From Fidelibacterota bacterium (GTDB taxonomy: Bacteria; Fidelibacterota; Marinisomatia; SCGC-AAA003-L08; TS1B11), in contig SCKI01000001.1 of assembly GCA_004124295.1 (NCBI GenBank), positions 372,001 to 436,000 of the forward strand: a DNA stretch of 64,000 nucleotides, read 5' to 3'. Below, piece by piece: positions 1 to 8,522 of this stretch. The translations under genes were made by a program, and so were the position numbers. A model generated the notes under the pieces. The model ran no database searches. It was given only the letters and a program-made list of their open reading frames with translations, and was not told the origin of the DNA. Every line of letters begins with the position of its first letter. The stretch's first letter is position 1.

Positions 1-36
1 ACTTTGAACGCTCACCTGTCGATAGGGGTTGCGATT

Positions 37-1053
37 ATGGCGAGTTTGCACTTTCTGCAGATGCGAGGAACAGGGCGGATCCGCATGGCCTTATCCCTGG
101 CCTTGGCCTTGCAGATCGCCGGATGCGCGAGTGCGGTGGATGTTCGGCATATCGAAGCCGAAGATTCGTTTATCGTTGTCCAGAAGCTCCAGTCCTCTCT
201 GTACGCTTTGGCCGCCGCTGTCGCGGGTGATGCCATCTATATCACCGGGGGGAACGGACCCCTGGCGGTCAGGGCAGCCATTGATCGCTATGATCCGAGG
301 GCTGCTAACCAGATTACAGTTGCCGACTCTCCTATCCCCCGACGCGACCATACCGCCGAAACTGTCGATGGAACAATATATATTATCGGAGGCGCCACGC
401 CGATACCGGCAGCCGGTGGATTCCGCCTGTTCCCCAGCATGGCAGTAGAAAGTTACAACGCGGCCACAGGGGAGCTGCGCTCCGTTGCGTTTATGCATGT
501 GGGACGGAGACGACCGGGCTCGGCAGCGTATGGGGGAAAAATCTATGTTATGGGCGGAAGCAGTATGACGATCCATCCGGAAGGGCGAGTAAAATTTCTG
601 CGCTCCATGGAGATTTACGATCCCAAGCTGGATACCTGGACTCGTGGACCGGATATGCCCACGGCACGCGCGCTCTCGGCCGTTGCCTGGGAGGGCAAGA
701 TTTATGCCATCGGCGGCTTTAATGGCCACGCACTGCGGACCTTCGAGGTATACGATATTGCCACCGCCGAGTGGGCGTCGCTCCCGGATATGCCCATTCC
801 GCTCAGGGCCCATAGTTGCGTTGTGCTGGATGGTAAAATATATTCCTTTGGCGATTACCGTTATTTTCGAATGGTAGCCCGGTACGATATTGATTCAGGA
901 GAATGGACCGTCCTGGATTCGAATTACAAAAGGGCCCGTTATACCGCTGCGGTCGTCTGGGGCGAGAAAATTTTAGTTATCGGTGGCAACACATCGGAGT
1001 TGCCCTCCAGCGGTCGCAGGACGGTGCAGCTGTTTACGCCCCCGAAGGACTGA
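37..1053 (+). CDS. Kelch-repeat lipoprotein
   Basis: Predicted exported lipoprotein with a beta-propeller of Kelch repeats, probably a surface binding or carbohydrate-related protein. Repeats recur about every 45-50 residues as a GG pair, then a YDP-type segment and a conserved W (e.g. IYIIGGATP, IYVMGGSS, IYAIGGFNG). The N-terminus has a hydrophobic stretch ending LQIAGC, a lipobox. The frame is open from base 4 (TTG), but ATG at 37, 61 or 85 fits the signal peptide better; 85 would give the most typical length. Its codon use and GC-rich composition match the chromosomal part at the far right rather than the island that follows. Exact ligand unknown. Confidence 0.8.
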   Translation: MASLHFLQMRGTGRIRMALSLALALQIAGCASAVDVRHIEAEDSFIVVQKLQSSLYALAAAVAGDAIYITGGNGPLAVRAAIDRYDPRAANQITVADSPIPRRDHTAETVDGTIYIIGGATPIPAAGGFRLFPSMAVESYNAATGELRSVAFMHVGRRRPGSAAYGGKIYVMGGSSMTIHPEGRVKFLRSMEIYDPKLDTWTRGPDMPTARALSAVAWEGKIYAIGGFNGHALRTFEVYDIATAEWASLPDMPIPLRAHSCVVLDGKIYSFGDYRYFRMVARYDIDSGEWTVLDSNYKRARYTAAVVWGEKILVIGGNTSELPSSGRRTVQLFTPPKD

Positions 1054-1155
1054 GGGCCTGGATTTGCACCCCGGTATCAATCGGGACTCAGCCCAAACCT
1101 GACCAGCATCGTAACGGACTGGCCCTACCGACGCCACCTGTCCCGAGACTTCGGG

Positions 1156-1221
1156 ATGGATTTTCAGTCCGACGCACTCCCGACGTGAAAGTCGGAAACA
1201 AGTACATAAAACAGGGACAAA
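1156..1221. repeat. relic attachment site at left end of the island
   Basis: The 15 bases ATGGATTTTCAGTCC (1156-1170) equal the anticodon-arm part of the tRNA-Phe attachment core found intact at 46095-46140 and 50901-50946. The bases after it (CGCACTCCCGACGTGAAA region) resemble those after the 46.1-kb copy (CGCTCTCCCGAGAGAAAA). An ACAGGGACAAA motif at about 1211-1221 matches the repeats seen at the integrase ends. The rest of the core is replaced by a short inverted repeat (TCCCGA GACT TCGGGA, 1141-1156). Best read as a decayed outer att site that marks the island boundary. No gene is visible in 1054-1349. Confidence 0.5.
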
Positions 1222-1349
1222 CGGAGGAACTTATTCAGAAAACTACCTCGGTGCGGAGGAAGAAGGAGAAATAAAAAAGAGAGAGCAATAGACATATTAT
1301 ATTGAGCTAGATGCGATAATAACTTCATCTTCATCGAGGCGAAATCATT

Positions 1350-1952
1350 ATGGTATATCTAGATTTTGGAATTGAACACATACCCTGGCCTGGACCAGGC
1401 GATATACTATTCAAAGATTCTAGGGATACTAAGAGGGTTGCTATCATTGGCGGCTCTTCAAAGAGTATAGGGGCATATGCAGTCGGATATCGGGATGCTG
1501 CAATACTAATTATGAACAATATTGATTCTTATCAGCCCTTTCTTGACTTGATATTCTACCCGATTGCTTTTTTATATAGTCATGCAACAGAATTAACGAT
1601 AAAAGAATTAATTCTACTCCATGCTCGGCACTCAGGGGTAGATGTTTCACCAATTATAACGCATGATCTCATGAACCTCTGGCAGCTTTCTCGTCGCATT
1701 ATTGAAGAATACTCCGATGGAGAGGACATCGACTTCCTTGATCCATCCGAGAGCATAATAAAAGAACTCAGTGAGATTAAACCCGTGGGTGAAGCATTCC
1801 GATATCCTACAGATACGAAAGGGAACGAATTAATACCTGAGGATAGCGGAATCGACGTTGTGAACTTCTCAGAGGTCATGGAAGGGCTCCTTAACGCTCT
1901 CGAGGGATCAGTCGATTGGCTCGAGGACCTTTTAAGGAATTCAGAGCCGTAG
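1350..1952 (+). CDS. hypothetical protein, HEPN-like
   Basis: A 200-residue soluble protein, mostly helical by eye. The middle segment (FYPIAFLYSHATELTIKELI, then HDLMNLW and later FRYPTD) is laid out like HEPN-type helical proteins, which often act as toxins or RNases in defence loci; the diagnostic RxxxxH active-site motif is not obvious, so this is a resemblance only. It is the first gene inside element I, stands alone, and is followed by a strong hairpin terminator. AT-rich codon use contrasts with the Kelch gene to the left. Function unknown. Confidence 0.6.
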   Translation: MVYLDFGIEHIPWPGPGDILFKDSRDTKRVAIIGGSSKSIGAYAVGYRDAAILIMNNIDSYQPFLDLIFYPIAFLYSHATELTIKELILLHARHSGVDVSPIITHDLMNLWQLSRRIIEEYSDGEDIDFLDPSESIIKELSEIKPVGEAFRYPTDTKGNELIPEDSGIDVVNFSEVMEGLLNALEGSVDWLEDLLRNSEP

Positions 1953-1990
1953 CATTCCTAATAAGTGAGGATGAGAAACACTCATAAGAT

Positions 1991-2020
1991 AAAGGGCTGC
2001 AGCTAAGTGCAGCCCTTTTC
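1991..2020. terminator. intrinsic terminator, probably bidirectional
   Basis: Perfect 11-bp stem (AAAGGGCTGCA / TGCAGCCCTTT) with a 7-base loop and T-rich 3' side. It lies between the convergent genes ending at 1952 (+) and 2059 (-), and can serve both. Confidence 0.75.
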
Positions 2021-2058
2021 TCGCGCCAATATCCGCCTGTGCCTTAATAGGCCGCTCC

Positions 2059-2532
2059 CTAATCCGAAATATCAACCGCCTGATGCACCGGCTCCCCCTG
2101 CGCATCCAGCCAGGAGAAAACAAGCACCTGGCGGTCCTTTCCTTCAATGCTGGCCGTTTGCAGGGTGATGGTGATCGTTTCAGGCTCGAGCTTCCAGATG
2201 GCACCGGTGACGCCGTCGATGATCCAGCCGGGTATTCCGCCATCCAGCAGGTTCCAGTAAGTCTTTGGGTTGATGGACTGCTCAAGATGGATTTGCTGTG
2301 GCTTATGTCCATCCAGAGTAATATCAATTACGTACTCATGCTTCCTTTTCAGATTGACTATCGCCGGCGTCGTGCCGGTAAATACCTCAATGCCACCTGT
2401 GGTTTTAATCATCACCTGCGCCCCAGCAGGACTCGATGATATGGATATATCCTGGCTATCAGTGCTTAGGATGTAGGCGCAGCCGCTGGCTAACATGCCT
2501 GCTAGGATAAACAGTAAACTGAGTTGTCTCAT
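2059..2532 (-). CDS. PEGA-domain lipoprotein
   Basis: Predicted lipoprotein of 157 residues: signal sequence ending LASGC (residues 1-18), then a PEGA-type beta-sandwich (SISSSPAGAQV, later TPAIVNLKRKHEYVIDI with DGHKP), a domain common in envelope proteins of FCB and related bacteria. After it comes a hydrophobic GGIPGWIIDGVTGAIWKL stretch of the kind that follows PEGA domains in small membrane-associated proteins. It probably sits in the periplasm or at the outer membrane. The host-like character suggests exchange within related hosts. Partner unknown. Confidence 0.75.
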   Translation of the reverse strand: MRQLSLLFILAGMLASGCAYILSTDSQDISISSSPAGAQVMIKTTGGIEVFTGTTPAIVNLKRKHEYVIDITLDGHKPQQIHLEQSINPKTYWNLLDGGIPGWIIDGVTGAIWKLEPETITITLQTASIEGKDRQVLVFSWLDAQGEPVHQAVDISD

Positions 2533-2955
2533 GGTTTCCCCCGTCGCTTGTTGATTTGGGATGGAGGTTTGCTAAACCTCGTGCCCGTGTTCTCCAAGTC
2601 TTCAGAGGGACACAAAATCCCCCCTGAAGGACTCGGGCATCTATGCTAGTAGGTACCATGAGACATCCGTTAGGACATGTTCAGGGGGGAATAATTTCCC
2701 GCCCGAATCCACCACTAAACGGATGTCAGGTCAAAAGGTCTGTACCATTCCACCGGTACCTACTAGCAATGGAAAGTTAGCTCAGGGGAGACAGGGAGAC
2801 AGGGGGGTGAGATACTTACGAATCAGATATATATGGTTCATGCACTAAATGGTAATTAGAGGGTGGGAAGAATAAGAATACCCATTATATTCGCTCTCGA
2901 ATTGGCTGCCCAAATGCCAGTGATGGCCCGCAATTAAATCTATGCCGGAGGTGTT
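2533..2955. other. gene-free interval between lipoprotein and sce7726 gene
   Basis: No coding sequence was found. It holds the nested inverted repeat at 2644-2768 and presumably the promoters for the divergent genes at 2532 (-) and 2956 (+). Confidence 0.6.
2644..2768. repeat. 125-bp element with nested inverted repeats
   Basis: The outer arms are a perfect 14-bp inverted repeat (TGCTAGTAGGTACC at 2644-2657; complement at 2755-2768). Inside is a perfect 10-bp pair (GACATCCGTT 2662-2671; AACGGATGTC 2718-2727), then a small GGGAA/TTCCC hairpin. It could be a miniature inverted-repeat element, a structured RNA or a double operator. No clear target-site duplication was seen at its edges. Confidence 0.6.
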
Positions 2956-3567
2956 ATGAGAGTGGATGAGCGAAGTATTCGTGAATCCTTGAAAAGAAGT
3001 CTTGTAGAAGAATCGGCCCTGAGCCATAAACTTTTGCTGATTGAGGAAATGAGTATCAAAAATGGATATTCGCGAATTGATCTTGTGACAATTGGTGACT
3101 CGCTGTGCGGCTTTGAGATAAAAAGTGACAGGGATAGTATTAGACGCCTCGCCCACCAAGTGGAGCAATACAGTACAATTCTTGATTATGCTGAGTTAGT
3201 AGTCGGCGAAAAGCTAATCAAAAAAGCAACGGAGTATATCCCTGACTGGTGGGGGCTGAGGCTAGCAGTGCCTAATAAGAATCGAATACAAATTGAGGTG
3301 ATCAGGAAATCACAGATAAATCCTAATCCCGACCCTTATTCAATCTCTCAATTGCTTTGGCGTCGTGAATCGCTGACCCTATTGAGTGAGTATATTCCGA
3401 CTAGTGGCTACTCAAGACTTGGAAAAAAAGCTATTCATGAAGCTTTAGCAAAGGTTGTTCCTTTTCCGTTGCTTCGGATGCGGGTGATTGATTCGTTAAA
3501 GAGGCGGAGAGGGTGGCCAGTTGATTCACAACGACAGTTATATGGTGGTTTATTCCAGCCCGTATAA
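2956..3567 (+). CDS. sce7726 family protein (predicted nuclease fold)
   Basis: Member of the sce7726 family (NCBIfam name). The segment RIDLVTIGDSLCGFEIKSDR (about residues 40-60) has the D...ExK pattern of PD-(D/E)xK nucleases, followed by a conserved L.HQVEQY helix; both features are typical of the family. No catalytic activity is established for the family as far as I know. It converges on the beta-family (sce7725-like) gene and overlaps its 3' end by 137 bases (3431-3567), so the two mRNAs would be complementary at their ends. sce7725 and sce7726 proteins are named as neighbours, which supports a joint role, probably in phage or plasmid defence (inference). Confidence 0.8.
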   Translation: MRVDERSIRESLKRSLVEESALSHKLLLIEEMSIKNGYSRIDLVTIGDSLCGFEIKSDRDSIRRLAHQVEQYSTILDYAELVVGEKLIKKATEYIPDWWGLRLAVPNKNRIQIEVIRKSQINPNPDPYSISQLLWRRESLTLLSEYIPTSGYSRLGKKAIHEALAKVVPFPLLRMRVIDSLKRRRGWPVDSQRQLYGGLFQPV

Positions 3568-4621
3568 TCCCCGTTGAGTAACCATATTTTGTACCCATTT
3601 TGACGGCATCAAAGTAGCTATCCCCCATTGAGTACGTTTTGCCAAAATACTCTTTGGAATTGCATAACAATTTGGCGTGTGCCTGGTACTGATTTTTAGC
3701 GGAGGAAGCACCCTCGTTACTAGGCAGCTCTCCCCGGTACAATTTCCAGATACTGGATAGAGTAGTGTATAAGATGCTGGCGCTGGGGCGGTGGGAGCTG
3801 TCCTTAAACACCGGAGGTCGCAACGTATAGTCCCCGTAATCTGGGATGCGGGGCCAAGTTTGCTCGCTAAGGATTTCCGAACTCCATGCTGTAAAATCAG
3901 TCCGTGGGATTTCGTAAACATCATTCCTTTGATACTTTTGCAAATCTACCGGATATGACCCAGATACGATTGTCAGGGTTCTCCAATCTTTCACATTTGG
4001 TAGCAAATTGTAAGTTGTCTTCAGTGTTGGTGTGGCTTTGTTTCGAACCGAAAAATTCACAATCAAATCAACTTGTGGCGGCGATGTGCCTAGGGAGGCA
4101 ATTCTCGTCATTAGTCTTTGCTCAAGATCTCGATCAAAAAGTTCCTTCTCAAATAGGCGAATACACGCACGCCCCTCGCTTCGGGTAATTATGTTGGATA
4201 CAGCGTAATTATACTCAGTGGACCTATTCAGACCGGTAGTCGGGACGATCACGGCGTCTTCGTTCAATAGTGATATTTGCTGACCTGAGTTTGCGTTAGC
4301 TATTAGGCTAAGTGGGTGCTCACCATTTGAGGTCTGGAGTTTCATTTCATCAACCAGGATAAAATCAATAAAAACTTCACCAGGCGAAAAATTGTGTAAA
4401 ATGTCCCTCTTCAATTTGCGCATCTTGTGTTTCAGGTCTACTTCATCAAGTCTCTTCCCAACTCTTTTAAGTTTTTCATTCTGCTTGTTACTGGCATAAA
4501 GAAAATCTGCCGGAACGATTTCTATTAATGGCGTACATGACTGTCGAATCCTATTACTAAGCGCTCGAACAGCATATCTTTCAGCAGCCTTAAGTCTCAA
4601 AACAGGTACATATCTGATCAT
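3431..4621 (-). CDS. beta family protein (sce7725-like)
   Basis: A 396-residue protein opening MIRYVPVLRLKAAERYAV and soon CTPLIEIVP, the signature start of the beta-protein family (Pfam 'Beta protein', phage T4 beta-gt-neighbour type), whose cellular activity is not established. It lies 6 bases after the HigA/ImmA gene on the same strand, so it is almost certainly co-transcribed with higB and higA. Its last 137 bases overlap the convergent sce7726 gene. As part of a toxin-antitoxin-regulated set it may be a sensor or effector in a defence cassette (inference). Confidence 0.85.
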   Translation of the reverse strand: MIRYVPVLRLKAAERYAVRALSNRIRQSCTPLIEIVPADFLYASNKQNEKLKRVGKRLDEVDLKHKMRKLKRDILHNFSPGEVFIDFILVDEMKLQTSNGEHPLSLIANANSGQQISLLNEDAVIVPTTGLNRSTEYNYAVSNIITRSEGRACIRLFEKELFDRDLEQRLMTRIASLGTSPPQVDLIVNFSVRNKATPTLKTTYNLLPNVKDWRTLTIVSGSYPVDLQKYQRNDVYEIPRTDFTAWSSEILSEQTWPRIPDYGDYTLRPPVFKDSSHRPSASILYTTLSSIWKLYRGELPSNEGASSAKNQYQAHAKLLCNSKEYFGKTYSMGDSYFDAVKMGTKYGYSTGIIRAGINHHITVVVNQLATLSASLTNQSPASEATEKEQPLLKLHE

Positions 4622-4627
4622 CTTCTT

Positions 4628-5845
4628 TTACCCCGCCCAAACGACATCAGGGAAGAGCTGTCGTACCAATCCCGGACCGACCATTTTGTTCATCCCAGCG
4701 TGTTTATAATAGTTAAATCGCTTCCGAACAGCACCAGCCACAATTGACGGGTGGATTCCCAATTCTTGTGCCAAAACTTTAGCGGCAGCTGGCATTTTGT
4801 TATCCTTTACAATACTGTTATCCCAAGAAACGCTAGGTATTAGACTTTCTGCGGCGATACTATCTGCCTCCCTCTCAATCTCATTCTTTCCATCGGGAGA
4901 TTCCAAGTCATCAATAAATTCGCTCACGCCGGTTTCTGAATGCCAGAACAAATGTGCCAATTCGTGCATCAGGGTGAACCAAAAATTATCGAGTCGGTCG
5001 AAGCGTAGGGTGAGTCCTATAATCGGATTTTCCTTCCCGCGAATTAATGTAGCACCATCCAGATATGTCTTAGGGAGGTGAGATTCAACTACTACAATAA
5101 TTCCAACATCGAGTAGCGCCTCAATTGCCATTAATGGACCATATTGGTTCGCACTTATTCTTGCGATATCCCCCATAAATGTGGTTCTATTTATAGCTGA
5201 TAGATCGAATTCTGGTGATTCCGTTTGATTCGCAATTGAAAGTATCCTAGCAATCCATAGACCCAGTGCCTGGTCATTCATTTGCCTAGCTGCCCGAATG
5301 TGTTTTGATGTTCTTAGCATTAGTCCTGCAAGCGACGTCTCACCTCCAATTGGTGACAATAACTCCGAAATAATTGTTTCAGGGTGTTGCTCCCAATCTT
5401 TTTTTGAACCTTTAACCCATTTTCGTTTTATTATTTCCAAGATAAGAGCAGTATCAAATTCGAATGCCCGCTCATCGCCGGGATTAGGTTTAGGTTTCCT
5501 GATGAGTATTTCAGCTGGAATATCAAGGCCTTTAGTCAAGGCGCGAATCATGGGCAGAGTCAAAGTTCGTTTCCGAGAAAGAATCTCGGAAACTTTGCTC
5601 TTGCTACCGATATAGGCTACAAGGTCACGTTGAGAAAGATCATTCTGCTCCATGACGAACTCAATGGTTTCAACTGGGTCTGCTTCCTCAAATTCAAATA
5701 CGTTAGCTTCATATTCCTCAATAAGATTGGATAAATCTATAATCTGGGAGGCATCAGCTGTGCCGGTATCTGGATCGAGCAGGATTAATTCTTCTACCTT
5801 CAGAAGCGCATCAGAGTGTTCTTTTTTTGTTATTAATTGTTTCAT
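4628..5845 (-). CDS. HigA-type antitoxin fused to ImmA/IrrE metallopeptidase
   Basis: Two-part protein of about 405 residues. Residues 1-115 are a HigA-like antitoxin with a Cro/CI helix-turn-helix (NDLSQRDLVAYIGSKSKVS, about 68-86). The C-terminal half is an ImmA/IrrE peptidase with zinc motif HELAHLFWH (294-302). Family knowledge: HigA represses its own operon and neutralises HigB; ImmA/IrrE proteins cleave repressors upon stress. The frame extends to 5878, but ATG at 5845 is chosen because GGAG stands just before it and MKQL is a normal HigA start; this leaves 13 bases after higB. Fusing protease and antitoxin suggests a self-controlled switch for the downstream beta gene (inference). Confidence 0.85.
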   Translation of the reverse strand: MKQLITKKEHSDALLKVEELILLDPDTGTADASQIIDLSNLIEEYEANVFEFEEADPVETIEFVMEQNDLSQRDLVAYIGSKSKVSEILSRKRTLTLPMIRALTKGLDIPAEILIRKPKPNPGDERAFEFDTALILEIIKRKWVKGSKKDWEQHPETIISELLSPIGGETSLAGLMLRTSKHIRAARQMNDQALGLWIARILSIANQTESPEFDLSAINRTTFMGDIARISANQYGPLMAIEALLDVGIIVVVESHLPKTYLDGATLIRGKENPIIGLTLRFDRLDNFWFTLMHELAHLFWHSETGVSEFIDDLESPDGKNEIEREADSIAAESLIPSVSWDNSIVKDNKMPAAAKVLAQELGIHPSIVAGAVRKRFNYYKHAGMNKMVGPGLVRQLFPDVVWAG

Positions 5846-5858
5846 AATATTTCTCCGG

Positions 5859-6173
5859 CTAGAACTTCCAATTGCCATATTCCTTGTGAGTACCTATTCG
5901 AACGATTTTTATGACTCCTAATTTGAAGGAAATCACAGTATCCATCCGAAATTGCTTTCCCTTTATATTGAATATGATGTGACCCTTGACGTAGCTTGCT
6001 GAGTTGAACGTGTTCAGGACATCATTAAATCTCAGCCATTTAGGGTCTTTTGAGTCTTTATCATCACCTCCTTTAATTTTCGAGACCAAATCAGTCCACC
6101 TCTCAAGAGCAGTTCTTGCGGTCGGATTCAGTTTAGCGAATTCCTCCAATTCAGGTTTGTTTAAAATTTTCAT
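5859..6173 (-). CDS. higB: HigB-type mRNA interferase toxin
   Basis: A 104-residue protein with the HigB layout: ALERWTDLVSKIK, WLRFNDVLNTFNSASYVKG, HIIFNIKGKQFRMDTVISF, ending VRIGTHKEYGNW. The family cleaves mRNA in the ribosome A site and is blocked by HigA. It precedes higA in the same operon, the usual HigBA order (toxin first). The intergenic region upstream (6174-6431) is shared with the divergent Fic gene and should hold the HigA-repressed promoter. Confidence 0.9.
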   Translation of the reverse strand: MKILNKPELEEFAKLNPTARTALERWTDLVSKIKGGDDKDSKDPKWLRFNDVLNTFNSASYVKGHIIFNIKGKQFRMDTVISFKLGVIKIVRIGTHKEYGNWKF

Positions 6174-6431
6174 TCATACCTAATTTAATACGGTTCCCAA
6201 TATGGGAACAAGTATAATTTGGCATTACTAGCGGTTTTTACATGGTTCAAATGCTTGCGAGTACTGACAGAATCGAACAGCGCATGCCCAATTTTCCCTT
6301 CCAATTCAATCTCCGTCTTAATCCAACACAACATATCGATTCAAAGAAAAACAATCGACACATTCCATTGATATGTCGATCCCATCGCCCTATATTTGAG
6401 ACGTGTATACAATCTTTTGCGGAATCGACAT

Positions 6432-7544
6432 ATGAGCACCTTTCGCCCTGATAAGCCATTTAATGACCTGCCGCTTCTGCCTCCGGCAAAAGAGATAGAG
6501 ACAAATCGGATACTGAAGGATTGCATTGGGGCTCATCGAGCCCTGGCGCACCTCAAACAGGCAGGAAGGCTCATCCCGAATCAAAACGCATTGATAAATA
6601 CCATTCCCATGCTGGAGGCTCAGTCCAGTTCTGCCATTGAGAATATTGTCACCACTGCCGATGCCCTTTTTCGCCACGCCGATGATACGTCTACGGCTGC
6701 CGATGCCGCTACTAAAGAGACCTTGCGCTACCGGACGGCGCTCCGGGCAGGATACGAAAACCTCAGCCAGCGGCCCCTAAGCACAAGAACGGCCATTGAG
6801 GTTTGCAGCGCCATACGGGGGGTGGATACGGACATCCGCCGAACGCCCGGCACCGCATTGACCAACCAGGCAACCGGCGAAGTGATCTATACGCCACCTG
6901 AAGGGGAACCCAAGCTGCGGGACCTCATGCAAAATTGGGAGCGGTTTATCCATGAGCAGGAGCAGATTGACCCCCTGGTGCGCATGGCCGTGATGCACTA
7001 CCAGTTTGAGGCCATACACCCCTTTACCGATGGAAATGGCCGCACGGGGCGCATCATGAATCTGCTGTTCCTCATTGAGCACGACCTACTGGAAATCCCC
7101 GTTCTCTATCTAAGCCGCTACATCATTCAGCACAAGGATGATTATTACCGCCGACTGCTTGAGGTAACCACGCAAGACGCCTGGGAGCCTTGGATACTCT
7201 TCATGCTTGAAGCGATAGAGCAGACGGCCACCTGGACGAACGCGCGTATTCTACTGATCCGGCAGCTTCAGCAGCATACGGCAGAATTCATCAGAGCGCG
7301 GAAACCGAATCTCTATTCTGCCGAACTCACGGATGCTATTTTCATTCAACCCTATTGCCGCATCGGAAATCTGGTGGATACGGGCCTCGTTAAGCGCGAG
7401 ACGGCTTCCAAATATCTCAAGCAACTTTGTGAAATTGGCGTGCTGGAGGAAATCAAGGCCGGTCGTAATAAGCTCTTTGTCCACCCCAAGTTCATTAAGG
7501 TGCTCACACAGGACGCAGACGCCTTCACCGAATATCCCCGCTAA
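6432..7544 (+). CDS. Fic family protein (AMP-transferase type)
   Basis: Predicted nucleotidyl- (usually AMP-) transferase acting on protein hydroxyl groups. The catalytic loop HPFTDGNGRTGR (196-207) is a full match to HxFx(D/E)GNGRxxR. The inhibitory helix motif SSAIEN (about 66-71) is N-terminal, marking a class II self-inhibited Fic. The N-terminus fits the Fic_N domain, and a winged-helix segment (VDTGLVKRETASKYLKQL) closes the protein. The frame is open from 6396, but ATG at 6432 gives the normal MSTFRPDKPFND start. The stop overlaps the start of the next gene (TAATG), implying translational coupling. It is the usual chromosomal/island type, with no separate antitoxin needed. Confidence 0.92.
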   Translation: MSTFRPDKPFNDLPLLPPAKEIETNRILKDCIGAHRALAHLKQAGRLIPNQNALINTIPMLEAQSSSAIENIVTTADALFRHADDTSTAADAATKETLRYRTALRAGYENLSQRPLSTRTAIEVCSAIRGVDTDIRRTPGTALTNQATGEVIYTPPEGEPKLRDLMQNWERFIHEQEQIDPLVRMAVMHYQFEAIHPFTDGNGRTGRIMNLLFLIEHDLLEIPVLYLSRYIIQHKDDYYRRLLEVTTQDAWEPWILFMLEAIEQTATWTNARILLIRQLQQHTAEFIRARKPNLYSAELTDAIFIQPYCRIGNLVDTGLVKRETASKYLKQLCEIGVLEEIKAGRNKLFVHPKFIKVLTQDADAFTEYPR

Positions 7545-8449
7545 TGCTTTTCCCTGAACCCGACGCCTACTTCCTCACCGGATCAGTATCCCTCGTCCCC
7601 AATGAATCCTTCGAGGAAACACTTGATGAAATCCCCGAGGATGTGAAGCGGCAATCTCTGGAGGAAGGGACTAAGGTCGGGGACCCCAAAGATACAAAGG
7701 GTGCTTTTTTTCTTTATGGAATAAATCTCGATTACACAGAGTACGCCCATCCAGAGGTTGGCAATTTTGACTCTGATCACTATATGGACAGAATCGAATC
7801 CCGCAGACAATTATGCGCAGCTCAAAAATGGCGAGCGAAGGATATTCAGGAATTCGGTGGGAATTTCCAGATATACCTTTTAAGGTCCCCCGATTTAACC
7901 GATGAATTAATGCAGTTAATCTGGGAATGGACCCAATCCCCGACGGGAACACCCTTAGATCAAATTAATTTTAATGAGAAAATATCAAGAATAAAAAAAC
8001 CAAAAAGTCACATTCCGATTATTTCCTGGCTGCATGAAATTGAATTATTGCGCATTGTCGCCCGTCGAGAGAAACTATCTCCGAATAAAAATAATCCGGT
8101 AATTAAAGCTCAGTGGGAATTCCACAAAGTCGCCCAACAAGTCATTGAGGCGTGGTTTAGTCGGAACGAGCTTGATATCCCCAAGATTTACGTCGAAGGC
8201 CAGCGGGGGTACATGAAACAACGGTTCTTGGAATTGATAGACGAAGCCCTCTACTGTGGCCAACAAACCCCGGAACAGCTGTGGGAGTGGAAAGCGCGTT
8301 TCAGCGAGTTTGAGAAGGGTACTTTTTTTAGTGATTTTTATAAGGATAAGGATCAAACAAAACTGGAAGGGGAGGGCTCGGGAAACGGCTTGGAATGGCG
8401 CAACAACGATCTGTACAAGTACAGTCGCGGCCAGAAACCGAAGAAATAA
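7544..8449 (+). CDS. hypothetical protein coupled to Fic
   Basis: A 301-residue soluble protein with no motif that I recognise. It starts inside the stop codon of the Fic gene, so the two are surely co-translated. Composition is mixed charged with a Lys-rich tail; no signal peptide or membrane segment. The N-terminal third contains FFLYGINLDYTEYAHPE and the centre KKPKSHIPIISWLHEIELLR. It could be a Fic target, a regulator or an unrelated cargo gene. Confidence 0.7.
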   Translation: MLFPEPDAYFLTGSVSLVPNESFEETLDEIPEDVKRQSLEEGTKVGDPKDTKGAFFLYGINLDYTEYAHPEVGNFDSDHYMDRIESRRQLCAAQKWRAKDIQEFGGNFQIYLLRSPDLTDELMQLIWEWTQSPTGTPLDQINFNEKISRIKKPKSHIPIISWLHEIELLRIVARREKLSPNKNNPVIKAQWEFHKVAQQVIEAWFSRNELDIPKIYVEGQRGYMKQRFLELIDEALYCGQQTPEQLWEWKARFSEFEKGTFFSDFYKDKDQTKLEGEGSGNGLEWRNNDLYKYSRGQKPKK

Positions 8450-8522
8450 CTCTATCCCACCGTTGAGAAAATAGTTATACGGTTAGATTTGAATACCTTA
8501 TCACACCTCCGTAACTACCCCC

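Noticed and set aside
903-1274. 123-residue ORF across the left island edge
   Set aside because: Runs from the Kelch gene through the relic att region; no family and mixed composition.
2644-2768. Retron non-coding RNA
   Set aside because: Inverted repeats fit loosely, but no reverse transcriptase gene is nearby.
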